Shown one piece after another: positions 55,004-64,000 of a DNA stretch of 64,000 nucleotides. The notes below the pieces were generated by a model. It did no database searches. It was not told where the DNA came from and saw only the letters and a list, made by a program, of their open reading frames with translations. The stretch is from NCBI GenBank assembly GCA_014871385.1, contig CM026424.1, forward strand, positions 3,599,131 through 3,663,130, in the 5' to 3' direction. The DNA comes from Ceratodon purpureus. Taxonomy: Eukaryota > Streptophyta > Bryopsida > Pseudoditrichales > Ditrichaceae. Each line of letters begins with the position of its first letter. The stretch's first letter is position 1. Both the position numbers and the translations under genes were made by a program.

Positions 55004-58000
55004 TTAGTATATAAATAATAAATCTAAAATTGTAAATATTGACAATGAGTAGGAAATAAAGATATTTTAGTAATATTTGAAATGTTAGCAGAGCATATAT
55101 GACCAAAGTGTTTAAAAAGTGGAGTCTTTATCTATAGATATATTTGAATTATATTGAGAAATTCATAAAATTTTATCTAAATTGTTTTAGCCAATCACAT
55201 CGCTTGATTGGCACAAAATTAGGAATTATTCACCTTAGATTTCGTACGTAGTAGATATGATTCACTTCATATATAGTCATTGATATATCAACACCACATA
55301 TTATAAACCACCCATGGTGAATTCAACAAGCCTGGAGCTATGCAAAAGTATTAAGATTTCAAAGTACCTTAGCTCGCGAGTATCTTCAGACCGTTAATGT
55401 GTTGTAGTTGTATGTATTGACAAAGAATTATAAATATATGGTTACAATGCACCACTCCAATTAGGTTTGCAAGTACAGTATTGAGTTGACTAGCTTAGAT
55501 GATCTAAATAAAACATGAATATTAATGCACTTGGACTCTTAAATTACACTCTACATGTACTTAATAACTTTATGAATTCTTATTTCTTGGCATAATTCTT
55601 GAATTAGAGTGTTGAAGACGATAGTGTTGATAAAATGTTCTTATATGCTGACAAAAAGTAGTAGCTATGGAAGTTTATTCTTGCAAATTGGTCAAATGAT
55701 GCGGCAATATTAGAGGATGCTGAATTGTTGAAATAAAATTAAATCTACATAGATGGAAGAAGTTTCTTAGAAATTTGATAACAACCTATTCATGTTGAAT
55801 TTATGAAAGATGATTGCAATTGTAGTCCATTGCATTTCAGTGAATACCTCATGTGAAGAGGTGATTGATAACATCATTATAAATATTACGCAAAACTTCA
55901 TGAAATGAATAAAAGAACCAATGAATAGTATAACAAAATCTACTTTAACACGCAACCAGACTTCTTTTTTGGCCAAATTTTCAGAATTTTCAGAAACAAA
56001 CCTGAAGAAAATACATAAAATGAAATTTTACAAAGAATATCATCAATTTATAAACAATTGAATTATGCATAATCATCTCTAATTTTATACTTATACATAA
56101 AATTTAATATTATCAAATTTAAATAGAAAACTATATTCAACATTCAAAATTGATTGAAAAAGTCAATTTTTAATATGATATAATTTACAAAATATTTCTA
56201 GAATCCAATTATTTGTAATTAGTTGTTGAATCATGTTGCAAAAGTGGTTGAAATAAGTTTGTCTTTTAAAATGATAATCTTGTTTTTAATATATTTTTTT
56301 GGAGATCAATTAACGCTATGAAATAAAAATTCCGTTTATTAACAAAGTGAAATGTAGTTTATGAATTAAATTCAACAACAAAAATTGGCTTTTGTTTTGA
56401 ATAAATATGTTGTACAAAATTTGATTGGCATGTAGGAATTAATAAGAGGACAATATTTAATAAAAGCATGGAGCTCCCAAGCTAATTTGGGAAATTTAAG
56501 TATGTATCAAAGAACTTTGTTTCAAATATATTATTCATTAGAGAAAATTGATGGATACATATATGTCTAGAGCTAGTTTTCATTACAATTTAAATGATTT
56601 CTAAGTATTGTGAATGAGACAATTTAATTCTATTCAATTAATGTCAATTGTTGTCTTGTTGTAAATAACTATACTATGTCAAATATTAAAAGATTAACTT
56701 TGATTTGTCATATAAGGAAAGGATTGAGAGAGTAAAGGTGGGTTGTAAAAAGATCCACAATTTTAGGTAGTTGTCCATCTTCTTACTTAATTCATGGAAA
56801 TGATGTAATTGATTGGGAGCTTATTTCTTGCTTTCTTTATATTGTCTGACAGCCAACGAAGTACACAAGTTTGGCAAGTTTTGTTAGTCTTGCAATTGTT
56901 TTATAACACTATTTATTGATTGTTTAGCATTTGACTAAGTTCGAAGTCTATTCTTTTTGAGATAGATTATCTTTTGAAAAACAAAAATAAAAAAGATACA
57001 TATTAAAGTTAGCATTTTTTTACTAAAGAGAATTATTTTAAGATTATTGGAGCGCTGAAAGAGAAAGCATGTTTCTCATGAAAGCTACAAGGTATAGAAT
57101 AAAAATTATTGAGTAGCTTTGCTTCTTATGATATACATTGAAAAAGTTTTAAATCGGATTTTAATTTTTGATGAAATTGAAAAACCTTAACGATTAACAA
57201 TTGTTGTTATTGCAATTACCGGACTATCCAAATCAACCATCTAGATTAAGAAGGCAAATGCGAGAAATATGGGGACCTTTAAATATTGTGTTCAACCTCA
57301 AACAAAATCAAGTATCTATCAATTTTCATTTCCAATTTGTGATTGAAAAACAAAGTTTTGGTGATCAAATTGAGTCTTAACTTACGCTTTTCTATATCTA
57401 TTAAATGGTCTTTATAGGGTATTTTGAAAACAATATTTAAGAATAAAGGATTTGTCATATTTCCAATGAAGTAAGCCATCGCTTTTGGCTCATTGACCAC
57501 TCAATCTCGTGACTAGAGAACAAAGTGCAAAGTATATTGCTACAATATTTTTGTGTATTTTGAGGTATGTAGGAATATAAAGTAAATGTTTTATATAGAC
57601 TTTATGGTGTTGAGATGGTTTGTTTACAACATATAAATCAAGTTTCAATTCTATCAATTACTTATTTTAAGGTTGAATAAAAGCAAGTACCTTGTTTCAG
57701 AGTTTTCTAGTTGATTTTGAGGATTACTGACCTAAAGAAAAGTTATATCTATCATAAGGCAAAATTTAAGAAACCTATTACTAGAAAAAATGCCCTTATG
57801 GGTGTGGCATGAGTCTATGTAACTTATGTGGAAGGATATCGGAAGGAATCTCCTTTCCCCTCAACCAAATGATTTTATAAATTGGTTGTTGGATGTGAGG
57901 AACCAAGGTTTTGATTAATCTTTTGTTTTATAGGAAGAATCTATAAATAAAAAATCATGATATTATACGTAATGATGTTATGATTCTTTTGGTGGAAGTT

Positions 58001-59100
58001 TTATATGATTACAAGCAAACTAGATTTTTCCAATCTACATTTTGACGCCGTATGATTTGTACATGTATTACCATTTTGAAAAAAACATATTGAAATACAA
58101 AATATAAAAATCAATAAAAAGACAACGTGATGTAATATATATTATATATATATATATAAAGTTTGCTTGCTATTGAAATTGCAAAAAAATACATAGAAAC
58201 AATTCAAGATTTAATACCATGGATGAATGACTAATGTTTACCATTTTTATTTTACATAGAAAAAAATTAATGTCTATATTTTCATTTGATTTTAGATTTG
58301 TAATGTACATCAATTTTAATATATGCAATAGTTTATTTTAAATATAACAGTTCCACTGCAAATAATTGGGCCTTTGCCGCCCATGCATAATTATTTCTAA
58401 AGCCATCATACTTATGTACAATTGAAAGAAATGATACATATACTATGTGGAGGTTTTTTTGCAAGAAGAAAGCAAACATAGCTTCCAAATATTTTATGTT
58501 ATGATATAATTATGAATTTTTTTTTATTGTTTTAAAGTTGATACATTATCATGATTAACAAAAGTACATGAATCTATATTAGAAATAAATCTTATAAGAA
58601 TCCAAAAAAATATAAAAAAATTGATCATGAGTTAATTTTTTTTGAATCAAGCATACTGGTTTTAGATTGAATTTTATATTTATAAAAATATAAATCAATA
58701 ATGATTTTTGAATTGCTATGATCTCCAAAGGTTTTAAAAGAAATCATGAATGCATTGGATGAAAATGTACATAAAAAATTAAATTGTAGACTATGTCAAT
58801 ATATACATACAAATTAAATGAAGAATCTCAAATGGCATTTATAAAAACTTTATGGTAATTAAAAATGGTTGCATTTTTTTGAAAAAGCATATAAATTTGG
58901 TTTGTATTCTTATTTGATCGATTGACAAATTGAGTTTTTGTAATTAGGTGTAAATCGGCCCTTAGAGATCGATTTCAGTAAAACATCAGAAAAATGCAAA
59001 CATACACAAATAAACCATAAAATAACTTATAAAATAATTTAAAAATAAAATAAAAATAAAAATATCATGTAAATGAAATAGACAAGAAGAGGGAACCAAA
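55004..59100. other. Very AT-rich gene-free stretch
   Basis: Poly-A/T-rich DNA with a (TA)n tract at about 58,134-58,160. No open frame with coding character, no RNA gene. It ends abruptly at the CpG-rich region before PP4R3. Confidence 0.5.
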
Positions 59101-59683
59101 GTATCTGAGTCACAGTCCACCTGCCTGCGCGCTGGAGCGCAGTGGACCAACCTTTAGGACCCACTTTTAGGCCGTGGTCAAAACACAAAATCAAAGCAGT
59201 CCACAGTCCACCGGCAGTCCCCAGTCCCTCCAAACTCCCAAAGCAACACGAATCTGCCGACCCCCCGAACTCCGACCACCCGTCCACCTGACGACCCGGT
59301 CGCACCCACCACCCCCTCCCGTCCCCCCCGACCGTCCATATCTCCACCCATTCGTCACTATCTCAACGAAATCGTCCACTCTCCACAGCGTATGCGCCCC
59401 GTTCTGGGGTCGCCGTCCGGGGGTAGGAGGGGGGGGCAGGTGCCGGGCAGGGCCATTTGCCATCTGCCAGGTTCTGTCGTTCTGGTGCGGGGTGTGCCGT
59501 GGTGGTTTTGCCATCGAGCTTTTGCGCACTCTTCGCTGCCATCGGACTCTTGCCTCTCTCCTCTCGCCTCGCCTCGCGTCGCCCCGCCCCGGCCCGCCCC
59601 GCGCCCGCCTCGCGCTCGCGCTTCGTCACGGCGTCGGTCACGGCGCTCCAACGGGGACCTTACGCTTCTTGTCATTCTACCAA
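59100..59683 (+). promoter_or_regulatory. CpG-rich promoter and first (untranslated) exon of PP4R3
   Basis: GC rises suddenly near 59,110 and is extreme at 59,560-59,620 (CGCCCCG-type runs). A donor-like CAA|GTAAGC lies at 59,684, and an acceptor-like TTGTGCCAG ends at 60,672, just before the proposed ATG. Inference: a 5' UTR exon ends at 59,683 and a leader intron of about 1 kb follows. The exact transcription start is not visible. Confidence 0.55.
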
Positions 59684-60680
59684 GTAAGCTGATTTGATTG
59701 ATTGCTCCTGGCGCGTGCGTGCATGCGTTGTCGCATCATGACCATCATCTAGGGTTTGGTGTTGTTCGTCGTCTTCTTGTCGGGCTGTGAACGGGACTGT
59801 GAACGGCGTGGCTGGTGGTATGCTCGTTTCATGGCCTGGGTGCGGGGGTGGTTGTGGAGGTACTGGACTAGGGTTTTGGTTGTGTTGTTGTGTGGTTGTG
59901 TGGTTCAATTGGTTTGGTTTTTGATGAAGGAGTCTGTGTTGCGGTTCCAGCAGCGGGTGGAGAGGGGGGAGTAATTTTGGGAGTCAGTGTTATTGGTGAA
60001 ATGTTGTTGGCTGGAATTCATGGAGGGTGTGGAGAGTTGTTGGGGGTTGGGGAGGTGCGCAGGGATGGAGGTAGGGTTTTGAGATTCTGGAGGGATGAGG
60101 ATGAGCGAGGGGGTAATTTAATATGATTCGCCGGTGTGATTTGGTATGCCAGGGTTAAGGAGGTTAGGTGAATTCAATGGCTGGGGAAATGGAGAAGCTG
60201 GTTCTGGAATGTAGAGGTTTGAAGACTATTTGAGGAGCAGACTTTTGAGACGATCAGGTGCTCCTGGTCGTTGATGCGATTGCTGGAGGAAGGTGATCAG
60301 GAGTTTTGGAAATTAGGTTGCGAGCAGGATATAAGGGAAAATATTGCAAATGTGCCCAGTTACGCTTGGCGCGGGGACCAGTTTTGGTTAATAAGGTGGT
60401 GATGGTTAATATTGGCGATTAGGCGTTGGGTGATATGGTGTGCAAAAGCTGGTCGAAAAGTATGCCGAGGGAGATCATATTTGAGAGTATATAATGGTGG
60501 GATTGGACAGACAGCATATCTTCCAGCCTGGGCTGTTGGGAGAAGCGGACTGCAGAGCCTGTGGCACATCCTGCAAGGTTGCGGTCTGAAAGTAGAGGCG
60601 GTAGAATTAAGCGACGGAGGGGCTCTGCCTATCCCCTCGTTTTTGAACTGCTTGGGAACCTCATTGTGCCAGTGTACGTA

Positions 60681-63600
60681 ATGCGCTCGAATACCCGGAC
60701 CGTGGAATTTGAACTATCGCATATGATTGACTCAGCGGGCCGCTCAGCTCACATGGAGTTCAATTACCTTCAGGTACTGCACTTTCCCATGTAGCGGTCC
60801 TGCTATTCTGTTTTAAAAGGTTTTACCAAAAGGTAATCTGTATTTTTGAAGAAGTGTAGCGTGGAGTTTTCTCAGAAACACAGCCATCAGAAAATTTGGA
60901 TATTCCTCGGTTGAAAGTAAGAGAACACTTTCAACTGATGCTCGCTATTGACATCACTCGCTACGCTGTGCCGGAATCTTCGAGGATAATGTATATGGTT
61001 AGATTGCATTCAGTGTGTTCCTTTCATCTTCATTGAGTTTCCCGTTTGTGTGGAATTCCTTAATTTTGATTACTATATGTATCTTACTGGAAAGTATTTA
61101 TTAGATTCATTACTAAGATGAAGGGTCAAGCTCAAATTTGACACTGATTCTCACTACGTCGATTATCCCAGACTCTCATCACGATAAGTACGAGTCCTTC
61201 AGATTCTCATTATGTCCACCGAGAACCTTATTGCTACAATTATCATTTCACAACATTGTAACTTTGCACCCATGGTATCTGGAGTAATCAGTGCAGCTGC
61301 TCCGATTACTTGGCTTTTCTTTTACCCCATTCTGGAACTTAATTTAGAACGTCAATCTTTCCAACCAGTTTAGAGGTTTGTTTGATAGAAAATATTTAGT
61401 AAATGGACACCTGTTCATACACTTTCTCTTTCAGAATGAAAAAATCGAAACTGTATCTCATTCAAGCTACAACAGCACTCATTTTACGAGGTGTAGAGGC
61501 GAGAAATATCTTGTGATGAAAATTATACCCTGGATGTAGCTTCGGGCCTAGATTTTCAGGGCTGCAACTTGAATTTTCAACGTCCGTTTCACGGGGAGCA
61601 CTGTGCTGCTTTTTGAACAGTCGTGGCACACTTTGGTGGCTGTGATTGTCCCCAAACAAACCTCATTCCTGACTATGTTCCTCTGTCCTGGCTGTTATCA
61701 GCTTACCCTTTAAATTGTTGGGAAAGCATTTTCTAAAGCCCTCGATTCGGGTTGTTGCCTGTTGTCCTTGTTCACAGAGAGTGAAAGTTTATCGACTGAA
61801 TGATGGAGGCAAATGGGACGACAAGGGCACAGGTCATGTGTCTGTTGAATATCTTGAGGTACATCCTTGACCCATCAGCCAATGCATGCTTATCATTAAA
61901 GGTTTAACCAAATCTGGCGCATAGCACCCGATGAGATCAGAATTTCCAATCGAGTTTTATAAAATCAAACTAGTTCACGCGCCTAACTGAAAATATTAAA
62001 ACATAAATATCCGTGATTTCTAGTCTTTATGACTACGCTATATTCTTAGATGCGTCTGTTTTTCCTGCTGGTGGATTTCACATTTGGGAGCAGGACCACG
62101 ATCTAATAGGCTATGGAATTGCAGTTGGCTATATCCACCTTCCTAGCTGTTGGAGAACTCCCATAACCCAGGTGGTCTTGAAAATTTGTATCAAGTGTTC
62201 CATTCCAATATCTTCGCTAGATATCTCCATTCACCTTGGGATAAATTCTAAGCTTCGATTGGACATATGCATAGTGATTTTGCAAAGGTAGCAGAGCCGT
62301 TGTAAATGATATCTACCGGAATCAAGATTCGTTCACAGCGAAGAAACGAGCTTTATGTGACAGACTGGTACTGTAGGTTCCCGGAGGGGGTGTCTGCAGT
62401 TTTTGTAAACCTGGTACATAAGCCTTCCTGTCTGGGGACGTAGGCCATTGATACCGGTCGACCTACAGACTTATCCTCTTAAAGCACCTGACGATCTCCT
62501 GTATGGGTCTGCTGTAATGGCATGGCATTTAGCTTTATGTAGGGCATATTGTAAGTTATAGTGTGGGGAATTCAGGGTATTGATCATAGATCGATCTATA
62601 GGTCCCGCTGGTTTTAAGAGGAGTGAATGACGTGACAATGGTTTCTTGGGTTGCCGCAGCGTTCCGATGCAGTAGGCTTGGTAGTCATCGATGAAGAGGA
62701 CAATCAAACTCTCTTGGTCCATCGAATATCAGCTGATGACATCTACAGACGTCAAGAAGGTTAGTGGTTGTTGTGGACATGATTTGAAAATCGAACTTTC
62801 AGAATGTTGAATCTTCCTGTCTGATTCTGCTGTAAGCATGTGGGTAAAACTTGAGACACACTCTATGCCCATTCAATATCAGCTAGAAACAAGGGTGGAA
62901 CGTTTACCTTTGAGGTCGACTTTTCCTATCTTTGGCACTGCCAATTCTGAACCATTGGGTTCTGGGGTAGTAAGAAATGTCTTTTAGTTGAACAAGTTGT
63001 AATGCGACGAATCGCAAACGAAGACGTTGCATGCATGATCATGATTGAATTTTAGCAGTAGTGATATTAAATTTGCCAAGCAATGATTGAACTTTCTTTG
63101 CAGGTTTCAGATTATATTTTTATATTGTAAATAGTTAAACAACGTGAGCATTTTCCTGTTTCAGACACAATCGTATCATGGACAGATCCAGAAGTGGCAA
63201 CAGATCTAGCCCTCAGTTTTCAAGAAACGATGGGTTGCACTTTCATATGGTAAGTTTGTTCCCGCCGTTTCTTTACATACGGGATCTTATGTAAGGGTTG
63301 TGTGCAATCTTATAGACGAAGACTGGTTCTGTTCTCTGAGTGAGTGTTGAGAAACGTGAATGAGAGTTGATATTGGTAGCAGTTTGGTAATTATTTCCTC
63401 CGAGATCGGCAATCTGACACTAGTGATAGTAGTCGCAGGCTTTGGTTTCCACGTCAATATATCCTAGGTTTGATTTAGTGTCGAGCACTGTGAGACATGA
63501 TATCGGTTGTGCTGCTTCCTGCTGAAGTTCTTTGTTCTCCCTAATTATGCAGGGACCAGATATGCAGCGTACAAAGATCGATACACTTCCCTTCTGTAGC

Positions 63601-63926
63601 TGGTATGATCTGTGAACTACGGTTGTGATTAGTCCTCTGGTATCTCAATGACACGTCTTTTACTGTTACAAGTATGAATAATTCTCTGCTTCATGAGGTG
63701 TTGCTATCTCTTGCAGTCTTAATGTGGAGCTCATATACAAGAAATGATCAACTTTGAGAAATATTTTATTTCTGTTCGTTGAATGCCACTTGGAGTAGGC
63801 TCTTTTCTGAGCTCATCATGGATGGGATGCGTTTCAATTTTTACTTTGGTGGTGAAACAGGGCTGGATGGCGCTGGTCGTCCAGGTGGTGATGACTTGGA
63901 GCATTCTGGAACTTCCCAAGACGATG
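60681..63926 (+). CDS. Protein phosphatase 4 regulatory subunit 3 (PP4R3/SMEK), N-terminal exons, runs off the window
   Basis: PP4R3 targets the PP4 catalytic subunit to substrates, in the nucleus in many organisms. Exons seen: 60681-60773, 61778-61858, 62660-62759, 63165-63249, 63553-63602, 63861-63926, all GT-AG with matching phases. The N-terminal EVH1/PH-like domain is clear: [92 protein letters not shown]. The ATG at 60,681 ([15 protein letters not shown]) is my choice because it follows a likely leader acceptor at 60,672; the in-frame Met at 60,753 (MEFNYLQ), next to RVKVYR, is an alternative. After IHFPSV comes a Gly/Asp-rich exon ([16 protein letters not shown]) not typical of the plant proteins I know. 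The rest, with the SMK-1 and ARM-like parts, lies beyond 64,000. Confidence 0.9.
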
Positions 63927-64000
63927 GTAAGCTTGTGTTTACTATGATAGAATCTTCAGGCACCCAAAGGTCAACATGGGTGCATACGTCTGATTGCTTA

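Overview
The window looks like nuclear DNA of a land plant, probably of bryophyte grade. The support is a plant-type GSK3/SHAGGY kinase with a TREE motif and short introns, a plant-type initiator tRNA-Met, a piece of land-plant-type mitochondrial atp6, a tRNA-derived SINE, CACTA-type MITEs, and the N-terminal exons of PP4R3. The species cannot be named from the sequence. Most of the window is AT-rich and gene-poor; the start of each real gene sits in a sharply GC-rich island.

Layout. 1-10,500 holds AT-rich DNA with a nuclear copy of mitochondrial atp6, old repeats and broken gene pieces. It also has a 2.2 kb field of TCGGATCCGA-centred palindromes, bracketed by a 0.2 kb inverted repeat. 11,089-40,302 is one giant palindrome: two arms of about 13.08 kb around a 3.05 kb spacer. 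By eye the arms differ at only two substitutions and one 1-bp homopolymer indel. Each arm carries a complete 11-exon GSK3 gene (the two copies point tail to tail), a tRNA-iMet gene, unrecognised gene remnants and a nested older inverted repeat. The spacer holds a decayed LINE-type ORF1 (DUF4283-like region plus CCHC knuckle). A related SINE lies just outside each end of the palindrome, both in the same orientation.

41,999-46,212 is a 4.2 kb element with piggyBac hallmarks: TTAA on both sides and 17-bp terminal inverted repeats. In place of any transposase I can see, it carries five correctly bounded exons, with introns, of host UDP-glucose pyrophosphorylase (UGPase) and a B3 DNA-binding-domain fragment, all on the minus strand. 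It looks like a Pack-type (gene-capturing) piggyBac. Three near-perfect palindromic CACTA-type MITEs (43,913, 49,336 and 54,170) have 3-bp target duplications; one is nested in the piggyBac element. 46-59 kb is otherwise AT-rich and nearly empty. A CpG-rich promoter at 59.1-59.7 kb leads into PP4R3, which runs off the right edge.

Working genes: two GSK3 copies, two tRNA-iMet copies and PP4R3 (partial). They act in signalling (GSK3 kinase; targeting subunit of phosphatase PP4) and translation initiation; nothing suggests they form one pathway. The notable content is structural: the young giant palindrome, the gene-capturing piggyBac and the hairpin chain at 5.9-6.65 kb.
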